Assembly: GCF_003590095.1 (NCBI RefSeq)
Contig: NC_039488.1
Coordinates: 4,898,001 to 4,962,000 of the forward strand
Direction of reading: 5' to 3'
Length of the DNA stretch: 64,000 bases
Source of the DNA: Trichoplusia ni
Lineage: Eukaryota; Arthropoda; Insecta; Lepidoptera; Noctuidae
Shown here: positions 46,087-58,016 of the stretch, in pieces
Layout of the letters: each line of letters begins with the position of its first letter
Position numbering within the stretch: the first letter of the stretch is position 1
Translations under genes and position numbers: made by a program
The notes under the pieces: generated by a model
Told to the model about the DNA's origin: nothing
Databases searched by the model: none
Seen by the model: the letters and a program-made list of their open reading frames with translations, nothing else

Positions 46087-49000
46087 TTAAACGCCAACAA
46101 TATATTTGCCTGTTTTATACATCTCATAAGCAAATTCTTCGTCATGAGTAGGGTCGAATTCAAGACCTGAAAAATAAACTTGATTGAATTAAGGATTTCT
46201 CGAACTACCAGACAAACCTTATAATAATTTAACTAGTAAACAACTTTCTTAATTACAATCAGAGTTGGATCATAATATATATTTAACAAGAAGTACTTAT
46301 TAAAAGTAACAATAATATGTAATGCCCTGAGCCATGCCTAACCTCATTGCGTATTATTTATGTTCATCACGTATAGAGCGCATAACATCGTGGAATATAA
46401 ATATAGATTCAATAGATTGATACTCTTTAATACTCTACAACATCCCTAATAAATATTAAAAAGAGAGGAAAGACTGAGTAAATACCAACCAGTTAAGACA
46501 CATAATATAATATAAAGTCTTCTGCTTCAAAAATGAGTACTTTGCTAGTATTATTCTAGATGCTTAATGCACATCCTTACCAACGTATTCGATTTCCAAA
46601 TCGAAATTCCCAGGTATTTTATCGCCGCAGGATATACCAAAGTGCGTTACTCTATCGAAGCGCATTCGTGTTTGCTTGTCCTGTAATCGACCTTTTGATC
46701 CTAATACGAACTTCGAAAATGGGATCTGTAAAAATATAATCTAAATTAATTCAGGGATAATTAGTAATACCTATCAGTAGTTACGGTATAAATGCGTTGA
46801 CTGAAAATCTTTTTGGGTTCCGGATTTACATTTTTCGGCTATTAATTAGTCGCTGTCATTCGAAAACTTTATTACAGTTTGAATTTTGATTTGAACGTAA
46901 GTTTTAAGAAAAAATATGGTAACCAATATAATTTAACGTCATAAAAAAGATTACACTGCAAAAAGAAATAAGTAGTGTATTATCATAAATAAATAAGTTT
47001 GCCTGCACTTTCACACACATCTTGTGTTGCAGAGAAAGTTTTATGAGAGAACTACTCATACATCACTGTATAATATACAGAGAATATTATTACTAAAGAT
47101 TGCATATTATTCTCTACTAAAGAAAGTCATGTTAGCACTATTTATAACTCAAGAACGGCTGAACCGATTAGGCTACAAATTGACGAGGAAGAAGCTTAGA
47201 ATCAAGAAGAGATTGGGAAGGGATTGGTTTCGGGAATAGGATTAACAACCCGATCAATTAATATGCCTTAATATAGGTATAAAAAATATTGATACAAACC
47301 TTAGCAATTTGCCAGTATGGTCCACCCCTAGTATAAAGTACATAATGGTAGATATCGTTCCACGTGATGTCGTAGTAGCCCTCGCAGGATACATTCAGCA
47401 AATATGATCGCCCATCACCTCTTATTTTGAGGACAAGAGTATTGTAGAGGTGCCAATCGAATGTCGCTGGCCGTTTGAATGATTTCTGTAAAAAGAAAAG
47501 CACAAAACGGTTTTAAACCCTTTTTTTCTGGTACTGTAGGTATGTCTCATGGATGGTCACTTGAAAACGCTTTAATAAGTAAGTACATAAGGAACCATAG
47601 TTCAGAAAATTCAATATTAATTTACTAGACTTATATTGACGAATATATTTATATAATAATTGCAAACGTTATCATTTTAAACTTATTATTATTTCCTTTA
47701 TTAAGTCATAAACTTATTTATTATTACTATTACGGACATATTTGCGTGTATGTTATGATAGTTTTACAGGCATTGCCTGTTTGGTGTTACCAAACCAAAT
47801 AAATCCTACTTGGTGAACTTCGTAGCAAAAAAATATATGTACGTGCTATACTTACTCGAATTCGTTTAGATCTCATAGCGCAGTAACCAGCTTTCTTTAT
47901 ACGTCCGTCCTTCGGCACCCGTACATCGAGGTAACCATGGAAACGAGCTCTGCCGGCTTCGCTCATCTCCAGGCTACACTTACTGAACCCCTCATTGTGG
48001 TCACTATCGCTTGTCGTCACGAACTTTTCCAATGTGCTTGCTTCATTGAAACACCACACGAGGTCCGTTTCACCTAAAAATATTTTAAATAGCTTTAGAC
48101 ACATATCTAGTTTATAAATATGAATAAACTAAGTAGTTTATTGTAGTAAAGACTCTGTTTTGGGATCACACAACATTGCCTTTAACTTACAAGTAACTTT
48201 TCGCTTTTAACGGCAGGATTGGCAGCGATGAAATAATGTATAGTTGAAAGATTTTGACTGGTTTTCTAAATGAAAAACTTCTTTAAAGGCACTTTAAGAC
48301 ATTACATTCTATTATGGTTTTTTTATCTAGCAGTGGGTAAATGGTTAATTGATTAAAAACAAGTTTTTTATATATAAATGTTTTATTAAATATCTAAGTA
48401 CAAAAGACGTGTGAGAAGGCTGAGAACACAAAAATAAAAAGAAGAAAAATTACAACTTATTCTCGACTGTTGCTACACAAAGTATTTATAATTAAAAAGT
48501 TTTACAAACCTTATACTGTTCGAGACACACCTACGGCAGATAGGGCGTATTGCCGCTACTGCAGTTTAAAATACATTGCTTGTACAGTTGCCTCCTAACT
48601 ATCCACATGGAATATAACAACGAAAATGTAACACTAACAAATTTTTAATACCCTTCACTCTCCATCATATCAAATGCTTTATAGCTACTACAATATTAGT
48701 TAAAAGTGTATTTATTTATACAGGTGGTATGAAACTATGAAATATTTTACATGGCAATAGACACCAAGTCTAGTTTATACAGTTTCATCATAATTATTTG
48801 TAAAAAACATGATTTATTTCTATAAGGCACAACAATAGTTAACTGGTATTAATTTAAATTATTAATTGCTAAACTAGTATATTATAAAAGCTGCCATGAA
48901 AGTATCAAATGCAATTATTTGATGTTTTTATAAACATAATATGTTAGTAATTAGTAATACTTTCAATAAGATCAATCAAAATGTTAAAGTTAGCATCAGT

Positions 49001-52000
49001 TTTAAAATCAAAATATACATCAAGGTCCAATAAATTAAGTTGCTGTTAGTTATTTTAAGGTCAACAATTTCATAAAATGAATAGTAATTTAACATGTCAA
49101 ACAAAAACACAATGTTACCCAATGTTAAGAAAAGTTTGAATCAAAATTGTCATAAACATTACTAACAAGAGAAACTTAATTACAAATTTTACATAAACAA
49201 ATGTCATAAAAGCTCATACTAATAAATAATACTAATACTACAATTTAACATATAAAATGAGATTCATCACAGAGAAGTCATAGAAAACAGCCCTCGAAAG
49301 ACAAGCATGGAAAATAAAAGCACCAAATGACAAGGATACTCAAACACCTCAATGTACTTCACTAATGAGTTGATCATACAACCTCATTAGTTCCTCATTG
49401 TCTCTGGTTTTCTGACTCAAAGACTCCTGTAAAGAAGCTATTGTTACTTCATGCTTCTTGACTGTAGCATTTAATTTTGTAACTTCAATAGTGTAGTTCT
49501 TCTTGAGGTTGTCTAGTGTTTCGTTTGCTTGAGTCAAAGCCTCAGACGTTACCTGTTTCAGATTCCCATACAATTCTTCATACTTCTTCACACCATCTTG
49601 ATACTCAGTAATTTTCTGTTGATACATTTTCTCTCTATCTTTTGTTTCTAATATCACACTCTTACATTTCTCATACTTGCTGAGCAGATCATTGAAAGAA
49701 CTCTCCATACTGTTCAGATGGTTTAAGGCCTCATCTCTTTCTGCTGTAACTTTTTCTAAAGTTTCCTGATGGATTATTTTATCCCGTTGCTGTTCCTCAA
49801 TTAATGAAGATATGGTCTTCTCATATTCCTCCATGACAATACTCATTTGTTTATTTCTAATGGTCTTGTCATTTATCTGTTGGAGCAATTTGTTTTCTTT
49901 TTCACGAGAGTGGTCCCTTTCATCAGTCAACTTTTTTACTTTCGTTTCTAAGTCTTCTGTTATTCTTGCATATTTGTGCTCTACATCCTGCAGGTTGTTC
50001 CTCAGCTCTCTGTTCTGATGTCTAAGCTGGAACACTTCCTGTTCTTGTTTTTGAATAATACCCCTTAGAGTATGTAAGTGGTCTACTTCCTGTGACGAGA
50101 AATTATTGTATGCTCGAGGGCTCCTAGGTGCTGCAGTTGGTGGAGTGTTACCTGATATGCTGACCAGTCTCTCAGTAGCCACCCGAGTTGGAGTCAGAAT
50201 AGCAGAGACACTGCGCATGAGGCCTGGTGTAGATCTAACATGGGCAGCACTGGATTTAGGCATACCACTGTTAACAACAGGTGGTACAACTTGCATGGGC
50301 TTCTCTTTTTGACTCATGGAAGGCATGGAGCCAGTCGACATGGAATGCTTCGGCGCAACAACATTGTTATCCGTGAAAACTGACACTGCACTTCCCGTTT
50401 CATAACCCACATCACACTCCAAAGAATCGACTACTGAATCAGTATTAACAGAGTGAGCATCATCCAGCTTCTGACGTGCGTACAGAGGATCGAATTTCAC
50501 AAATAAACTTTCCTTGCCGCGATCTATGTGGCTGTGGGTGCGATTAGATTCAGCGCATTTGACGAGATAATCTAAGCTATTGGCATCAATGAACATGTCG
50601 TCAGATGTCGGCACCTCTTTCATAGTTACATCACAGATGCTATCAAAGTCCGACCCGGTAAGAAGATCACTCGTTTCGTTCCTCTGCTCCAACATGTCAG
50701 TCATACGTTTCGGTGACATAGCCATCAGATCGCCGACCGATGAAACTGGTGTTATAAAACTATCTTCAGAAGGAGCAGCTGAATTGCCTCTGGAAGTCAA
50801 CATTTCTTCATTGGTTTTACCACCAGTGACTTCCGAACCACGGCCCAAAAAATTTTGAAATTTCTTGTAAATGGTTTTTATGCCTTTATCATTTGGAGTA
50901 AACGGAGAATCGCTCAATATATAAGTCGAAAACATTCGCTTTCCTTATATTGATTTACAATACAGTAATAAAACACACCGCCTGAAAGTTACAGGTTCTT
51001 TTCGACTATTATTAAAACTTGTAGGTCCACAAAAAACAAAATAGAAAGAAGCAAAATTTATTCTTGGCTCAACGAGAACAACGGTTATTTAAGTTTTGAA
51101 TGTATCTGCCATAGACTATATCAATATGTCAAATTAAAATCGACTAAACCAACAATTTATTTTTAAACTCTTATAAAATGTTTCAAATTATTTTTTCATG
51201 CAGAAAGAAAGTAATTGCTACCTGCGATAACCACTAAACATTTTTAATAATTTATTGTATTGAATATTAAGATGTCACCAACGAAGTTGTTTAATTATTA
51301 TACCTGCATATTTTACTTGAGTCATTTACAGCCTAAGAACACAATAATTCATGTTAGCACTATTCCTAAATCTGTGCACAGATTCTGTGATGTCAGTATA
51401 ATTTACTTTCTACTTTACTAAAAAATATGGTTTAAAAACTAAGAATAAGAAGAAAACTTCATATTATGATGACTTGAATAGGTATTTAAATGTGAATTAT
51501 AATAATAGCTTAATTATCTGATTATATCCCATAAAAACACCTTACAAGTAATTCTTACTGGTTATTTATAATTAGGTGCCAGAACTATGGAATTTACCTT
51601 CATAATAATCTGAAAGTGTTTACAGCAACATACTATTTAACCCAGCAATAACAGGTATTCTAAGTACTTTACTATGTAGAATTTATATCAAACTATACTT
51701 AATATGAAATTTTAATTTAAACAATATGCATCTACTTATTTAGTTCAGAAAAAAAAAACATTTGAAAAGCAGCAAAAACAAAATAATAAAATAAATGTAT
51801 TCATGTGATCAAGTTAAACTTGTTCTCATTTGCTGTGAAATAATAAATAAGGGTTTACCTGGTCTAGCTATTAGAAGAGGATCAGTTTCAATTAAATCTT
51901 TAACTTCTTGCTTAAATAATTGTAATTCTTCCTTCAACATTTTGAAACCATTTTTCATATGTTCAATATTTGACACCTTCTTTTCTGTGTTGTAACCGCC

Positions 52001-52156
52001 TTTCCTGTGACTTTCATGAAACAGCCAGCGTTGTGGACAAACAATTGGAAATAAATATTTATTATTGTTTGTGTTGGTCACAATTTTACACACTGTTGGG
52101 TATTGACGATTGTTTCTTAGAACATTCATAAACGTGTTCAATTTGCATAAAGCCAT
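46087..52156 (-). CDS. NDUFAF1: Complex I intermediate-associated protein 30 (NDUFAF1), 5 exons
   Basis: Assembly factor for mitochondrial respiratory complex I, part of the MCIA complex that builds the membrane arm. Exons in order: 51859-52156, 47856-48073, 47300-47485, 46581-46725, 46087-46166; phases agree, giving 308 aa (human 327). A basic N-terminus fits a mitochondrial presequence. The CIA30 domain starts after exon 1: DLVWCFNE, GFSKCSLEMSEAGRARFHG, FDWHLYNTLVLKIRGDGR, YTRGGPYWQIAKIPFSKF, GISCGDKIPGDFEIEI and FDPTHDEEFAYE are all characteristic. Intron 1 is 3.8 kb and contains the intronless TACC copy B on the same strand. GNPNAT1 is divergent 0.8 kb upstream. Confidence 0.93.
47125..47240 (+). 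repeat. Short retroelement tail in NDUFAF1 intron 3
   Basis: TTATAACTCAAGAACGGCTGAACCGATTAGGCTA is a phrase shared by many lepidopteran retroelement fragments (parts quoted: AAGAACGGCTGAACCGATT). Family not resolved. Confidence 0.45.
48361..49348. other. 3' UTR of TACC copy B inside NDUFAF1 intron 1
   Basis: AT-rich stretch following the TACC copy B stop on the minus strand. Nothing else recognised. Confidence 0.35.
49349..50935 (-). CDS. TACC: Transforming acidic coiled-coil (TACC) protein, long copy B, intronless
   Basis: 528-aa TACC protein without coding introns, lying inside NDUFAF1 intron 1 on the same strand. The N-terminal half (1-200) is acidic and Ser-rich with a LFVKFDPLYAR block that short copy A lacks. 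A proline/serine linker (about 200-275) with EKPMQVVPPVVN aligns to copy A. The TACC coiled coil fills about 280-526: MSIVMEEYEKTISSLIEE, ERDEALNHLNSMESSFNDL..KYEKCK and the end LQESLSQKTRDNEELMRLYDQLI. I infer this is the canonical insect TACC orthologue, because it has the acidic half, and copy A a derived paralog. The reverse is possible. Lack of introns could mean retroposition or simple ancestry. Confidence 0.87.
   Translation of the reverse strand: MFSTYILSDSPFTPNDKGIKTIYKKFQNFLGRGSEVTGGKTNEEMLTSRGNSAAPSEDSFITPVSSVGDLMAMSPKRMTDMLEQRNETSDLLTGSDFDSICDVTMKEVPTSDDMFIDANSLDYLVKCAESNRTHSHIDRGKESLFVKFDPLYARQKLDDAHSVNTDSVVDSLECDVGYETGSAVSVFTDNNVVAPKHSMSTGSMPSMSQKEKPMQVVPPVVNSGMPKSSAAHVRSTPGLMRSVSAILTPTRVATERLVSISGNTPPTAAPRSPRAYNNFSSQEVDHLHTLRGIIQKQEQEVFQLRHQNRELRNNLQDVEHKYARITEDLETKVKKLTDERDHSREKENKLLQQINDKTIRNKQMSIVMEEYEKTISSLIEEQQRDKIIHQETLEKVTAERDEALNHLNSMESSFNDLLSKYEKCKSVILETKDREKMYQQKITEYQDGVKKYEELYGNLKQVTSEALTQANETLDNLKKNYTIEVTKLNATVKKHEVTIASLQESLSQKTRDNEELMRLYDQLISEVH
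50936..51858. other. Upstream region of TACC copy B within NDUFAF1 intron 1
   Basis: Should hold the TACC copy B promoter. AT-rich; no repeat or coding sequence recognised. Confidence 0.35.
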
Positions 52157-52954
52157 TATAGTATATTAGCTTAACTAAACCTTTTTAAACTGTCTTGCAC
52201 ATATATTTAGCTGAAGAAACAAATTTCAATTAAATTTATTGAATTGTATAACCCCACTAAGTCTGACATTTTAGAACATATGATTGTGACGTTTAAAATG
52301 AAAACAATGGTAGAGGAATGTGCCTACTCTAAAAATCGACTAATTTATGACTATTACTAATGCAGCACAATTAATAAAACCGTTTCGTAGTATTAAAACA
52401 ACTTGTATAAAAAATATCTACAGAAATTATAACTTTAGCGACCCCTTTCTTGATTATAAATAGTTAAAACTTAGTAAATTATATCAAAGTAAACTAAAGT
52501 AAATAAATAAATAAAAAATAGAATTGAGTTTTGCCATTCTATACAATGGTTGAAATGACAAACAAAAGTGCCAGTCGATTTCTCTGCTGTTCACTCAGAA
52601 CATACTCGGAAAGTTCTGTTTTGTACATGTTTTGTATGATGTTTGTATGACACTGACTGATAAACTGCTGATGATGACAACTTTGAACTTGTCTTTTCTG
52701 TCAGTTAGCCAGCGGCTGACAAAACTTGCGGTACGGCGAGATTACTTTCACTTTTAAAATTAATTAAAGTTATCAGGGACGTAGGTTCTCTATACGTTGT
52801 GTGGCTGTCGTGGCTTGGTGATGTTTATTTAATTTCTGACGACATTGATGCAAGCGTGTCGTTAAATAAAAGCCACGTACACAAATAGTGTGAGGATTAA
52901 ACAGCATGCTAAAATAGTTAAAAATAAATAAGAATATAACTTAAATAGTGAAAA
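52157..52954. other. Divergent promoter region, NDUFAF1 and GNPNAT1
   Basis: 0.8 kb between start codons. The stretch 52600-52950 near GNPNAT1 is less AT-rich and is the likely 5' UTR and promoter. No other feature recognised. Confidence 0.4.
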
Positions 52955-55900
52955 TGGGGATGGAGAAATATAATAATGTGGTAAGTGGCTATTCTATAAT
53001 TCTAACATATCGCATGCCTTTCGTCACGGATAGTGTTTCAGGCATTTTAAACAAATAATTTCTTCCTTCTTCAATTGGAAGATTGTGAAGGAGATCTATA
53101 AAATTTAAAGTAACCTTATTGATTGGGTTGAACACCGTAATATTATAGAAATAATTAGTTTAATAAAACAATCATTTTGATGCCTTTGGCTTCAAACTAT
53201 ATGGTGCAGATAAAAAATTTGTTCAATATTTATTTGTAATGTATAATTTAATGCCTACTTTAATCTAAGTTTAATTATTTCAAAATCTAGATTCCCTTTT
53301 AAATATGTTTTTTTTTATTTATTTTTTTCATTTCATATGATAGGTTCCATGACATTAATTAATCAGGCTAATAGAGTGATATAATAAGAATTATAATAGA
53401 ATCTAAAGATAACACTGTTTCCAGTGTAGACACTTTGTAAGTGTATTTTTTACTTAAATAAATACCTTATGATGATTGAGAGATTAGATCTATCATGTAG
53501 ATAGGTATTCCTGTTTAGATATGATAAGATTTAGAAGCAATAATTTTAATAACAAATCAATGTTATCCTATATAAACTGTTATTGTATGATCAAAGGTAT
53601 TTTTATGCCTATTCATATTAAAAGTGTAACATTCCAAGATAAGCCATTTTGGTTTATTAATGAAATATACTACTAGTTAGACATACTACAGCTAGTTTCT
53701 GACCCAACTAGACTCTTTAATTATGATCTGATGCAGTTGTCTTAGCAAAAATGTAATAAGCTTTATGAGAAGCTAGGAAAAGTATTAAAGGAATGAGGTA
53801 GTAGATTGTTGCGTCTTAGGAATAATAACATACATACTCTTATTGAAATAACTGATAAACCTTTTGAATAAGTACTTGTCTTGTTGTTGTCGACTATACT
53901 GATACTATAAATAAGTTGCTGTTATAATTTATTTTTACCTTTACTTCAACACTCAATGTTTCTATTTGAATTAGATGGAAAGTCAACAGTGCTATTGAGA
54001 CTAATGACAGATTTCAAGTATTTATAATCTGGCCATAGTCCAGAACATTTCTAATTGATCAGTAAATGTTTTAGCAAAAATTTTCCTATATATTTCCTCT
54101 CGAACTTTTCATCACAAGTTGATATGGACTAGCATTCGCCCGTGACTTTTCCCGCGTAATTATGATCTATGTATATAAAGAGAGAGAGAGAGAGAGAGAG
54201 GTATAAGCTAAGTTAGCCATCTCTCTCCAATTCGTTCAGCCATAGCAGAAACACACATGAAACACTCACGCACTTACGCCTTTATGACATAAAGTTGGTA
54301 GTGGCTAATCTAGGTAGATAATATAACCGTCGCTTGTTTTAGGATGGTAATCCATCAGAGTACCTGTACCCGCCTGAGATTCTGAAACGGCTGAACTTTG
54401 ACAAGAGTCCAGCGACGTTTAAGCCTAAGATCAGCGCGGCCAGTCCTGGCGAGGACTGGATGGTTGTCAGGCCTCTGCAGCGCTCGGACTTCGACAAAGG
54501 GTTCCTGCAGCTGCTGGGCCAACTGACCAGCGTTGGCAATGTTACGCGGAAGCAGTTTGATGGTAAGTGCTAAGTGCAAATAATAACGCAACTGTTTGTC
54601 TATTACCTCTGTGTAAATACTAGAGCTGTACCAAAAAATGAAGAGTACAAAAAAAATCTTTATCGTTTCGAGCCCTATCGATTTTTAGATTAGATCTGCC
54701 AGTAATACACTGTTCTAGCTCCTTTCCATCCAGGAAGCGTAGTCACACTTCAGATTTTACATATGACTACTTTAGCACCATTTCGCTAACCACCAAGTCT
54801 TTATTTTATTAGGGAAACGAACAGCAATACCATAAATAACTACGAAATATAACAAAACATTATCCAAAGGCAGCATTAAATATTTCATGCAATTTGCTCC
54901 AATATTTTGTAAATCGGTTCAAGATATATTTTATGATTGCACGTAATTAGCGAGCATGACCAATTTTACAATGAAATACTTCGCAATCGTTGTTCGGTTA
55001 AGGTCTACACGTGTTAGTATCGTATTGTAGAGGCCATGAATGTCTAAGGCTGTATACCTGGTCTATTTACATACTGATTGTTTCCAACACTAATTCTATA
55101 TCGTACAATATTCGCAGTTGTTATAATTGTGTATCGTATCTTATTGTGAAAGAAGGAGAATGCTTTTATCGTTATAGCTCTTTGTCTGTCTCGTGAAGGT
55201 TCAAATTATCATGTACACTCACTTCCTTAACTGTTTTGCGGGAAATTGTGATAAATAGATTAAAAACACCTAAGAATTTCTAATGTTTCAAAAAATGTTT
55301 CGCTAGCATATATCACGTATATATCATTACTCTCTTCTCTCGTCCATTCCTGTAAACAAAGTCAATTCTTCGAAATAAGTCAATGATATACTTATGGTAT
55401 ATGTTCCTAGCCTTTTCCCAACTCAATTGAGATCGGGTTACAATATTGATGCCTATCTGACCTCCCCCGGTTACCTAGGCTCCTGAGTAACATAATACCC
55501 CTTAGAAAGACTTCTTAATTAATGACTGTTAAAGATGTATCTAGCCAGTTCCCACAATTTAACGTGCCTTCAGGAACACGGAGGGACTCGTTATGACATG
55601 GACGGTCACATATCTACGGACCGACCGTGTCAAGCGTAGCTTAACCTGTGACCGTTCAACTCGTGCAGTTGTAGTTTAGCCACGAGAATAAATAACATAG
55701 CGAATAAATATTCAAACAAAGATGTTGCGTAAAACTGGTTACTTCGGAATGCGAATCGGAGCTTGACATTTTATTAGCATGACCTTGGCGAAGCCGGCGC
55801 TATGATAATAACCTTTCCATGAGCCTTGTTGAGTTCCTGATTTTTGTTTAAACTCGTTGATATGTGCGATTTATTGAGTTAACAAACGATAGATTATTTT

Positions 55901-58016
55901 TGACCTGTTTAAAATTTGCGCGATTCAGAAATTAATCGAAATATAGGTAGGTACTTTATGATGAGTTATAGTAGGAACGAAGAAAAAGGGAACACCAATT
56001 CGCGGCAGATTTTGGCTATGAGGAGGCATTGGAATAGTTGGATAGGCGATTAAATAGGCGCAAAGTCACTGGAATTTGACTGGAAAAAAAAAACACTAAC
56101 ACGCAAGCTTACTAATATCGAAAAGAGTATGAAGCGATGCATCTAAACGTATTTCAATTCGTTCGTGTTTCACTTAGACCTGAAATACCTAAATCCACAA
56201 AATCTTTAACTTGTTCACTTTTAGTAGTTTTTGAAGGAAATCAATGAGAGTTTCGAATATTATTTAGGACGAAAATAAATCTTGTTACAGAGAGATTCAA
56301 GGTTTTCTGAAACAGATCGAAAATTGTCTGGCAATCTTTTAGGAACATTAAGACAAAAACTATAGGTATATATGTACCTACTTATTTTTCAGAGAGATTC
56401 ACAAGTATGAAGCAGTCTGGCGGTTACTACGTGACCGTGATCGAAGACACTCGCATATCCAAACTGATCGGCGCAGCTACCCTCACTATCGAACAGAAGT
56501 TCATACACAACTGCTCTGTGGTAAGTTTTCTACATTTATAGACGTATTATCATGGAGACCGACTGCAAAGACTTCAAGTTTTTCCACATGTAAGATGGCA
56601 CACTTTACGTAGAGCCTTACATACGCCTTGCTTTATCATATTTATGTCATGAATCGTGTATCCTTAATATATAAATACATCAGCTTTACTTTAAGTGGAA
56701 AGGTTCTCTGTGCGTTAATACCAGCACCATAGGTGGAACTGTTGGGGTTGAGGGAGCGAGCTGAACAGGGCAACTACACTTAAACCATAGCAATAGTCTT
56801 GCCTTATAACATTGAGGATACTTTTACCCGAGGTTGAATTCTACTTTCGCTCTTGTTAGGATTATGTCAAGACTAACGAATAACGAAATGCCCTCAATAT
56901 TAGAACCGGTCCATATAATTACGTTAGACATAATTATCTCATGATATAAATCAGAAAGTTTCTTGTATTTTTCTTTCACGGCCAAGTTAGAATTAACTTT
57001 CGTATAGGTACATACATACCTGCGTGGCAACGCAAGCCTCGGTTCTTTATAAACTACGACTAAATTTTTGCCATTACCAATAAACTAGTATTTGGTCAAA
57101 CAAGCGTTGCTACCTGTACGACATAGAAGAGATCAAAGCAATTACTAAGTTTGTCTCTATTACTTCTTTTTCAAAAAAGTTGCGATGTCTTCGATATTGA
57201 CTGCTAGTTTGCATCGCTCACGCTCACGTGCTCGAGTCATATACAAGGGATGGGTGAAATACGAAGGAGGTTTAAGACACATCCAAACATCCCTATAAAG
57301 AGTCGTATGTAATATACTGTATTTTTTTTTACAGCGAGGACGTCTTGAAGATGTAGTCGTCAATGACACTTACAGAGGAAAGCAGTTAGGAAAACTGTAA
57401 GTACTTATAAAAGTATAAATTTAGTTTTGCAAGGAAAATGACGAAACTATGTCAACACCTAAATTTATAAAAAAAAAACTTAAATATAGCAACTTTATCT
57501 TTTTCCAGGATCGTAGTGACAGTATCCCTGCTAGCCCAAGAGCTGGGCTGCTACAAGATGTCCCTGGACTGCAAGGACAAGCTCATCAAGTTCTACGAAA
57601 CCCTCGGCTACAAGCTCGAACCCGGAAACTCTAACGCTATGAATATGAGGTAATGTTACGTTTATAAATAACCTCTTCGTAATATATTAGAGCTATTTGC
57701 AAGTGTAATCTTTGCTCATTTTAGTTTGGATGTTCAGGTATATCATATTTAGGATGCACGCTTTGCAGGAGTTTTATAGCGTCTAAAAACACGTCGCGAG
57801 TGAAGCTCACAATTTTATTTCGAGCTTTTTAACCCCTGTCTGACTGTCTGTGGCAACATAGCTCTCGAACAGATTCGAACTTTTTTAACTTACTTTGTTT
57901 TGTATTATAGGTGTATTATGTGCAAATGTTCTGAAACATTTTTTCAAATATCTTTTCTCAATTTTTCTTAAACTATTTTTTTTTGTTTTTCCCCCAGGTT
58001 CGAGGAGCCATCTTGA
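52955..58016 (+). CDS. GNPNAT1: Glucosamine 6-phosphate N-acetyltransferase, 6 exons
   Basis: GNAT-fold enzyme that acetylates glucosamine 6-phosphate with acetyl-CoA on the route to UDP-GlcNAc, which insects need for chitin and glycans. Coding exons 52955-52981, 54343-54562, 56393-56520, 57335-57396, 57509-57649 and 57998-58016 join in phase to 198 aa (human 184). Key segments are SGGYYVTVIEDT, ATLTIEQKFIHNC, RGRLEDVVVNDTYRGKQLGKL (acetyl-CoA loop R-G-K-Q-L-G-K) and the CYKMSLDC..KFYETLGY end. The first coding exon is nine codons and the last adds only FEEPS. Intron 2 holds a (GA)n tract and a SINE. A likely polyadenylation signal is AATAAA at 59116-59121, implying a 1.1-kb 3' UTR. Confidence 0.94.
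54128..54165 (-). repeat. Fragment of a CTAG-ended repeat terminus
   Basis: ACTAGCATTCGCCCGTGAC followed by TTTTCCCGCGTAATT looks like a mutated reverse form of the GCGGGCGAAAAGCTAGT terminus found at 2024-2041. It stops beside a (GA)n microsatellite. Confidence 0.45.
54178..54201 (+). repeat. (AG)n microsatellite
   Basis: About eleven perfect AG units in GNPNAT1 intron 2, directly after the repeat terminus at 54128-54165. Confidence 0.95.
55406..55687 (-). mobile_element. SINE-like element in GNPNAT1 intron 2
   Basis: Reverse-complement relative of 24183-24530: it carries CAAGCGTAGCTTAACCTGTGA, CACGGAGGGACTCGTTATGA and ends TAGCCACGAGA. The 3' end of the element (left side here) reads CTAGCCTTTTCCCAACTCAAT, the usual form of this family's tail. 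Confidence 0.7.

Noticed and set aside
54339..54591. Minus-strand frames over GNPNAT1 exon 2
   Set aside because: Antisense of a clearly conserved GNAT-family exon.
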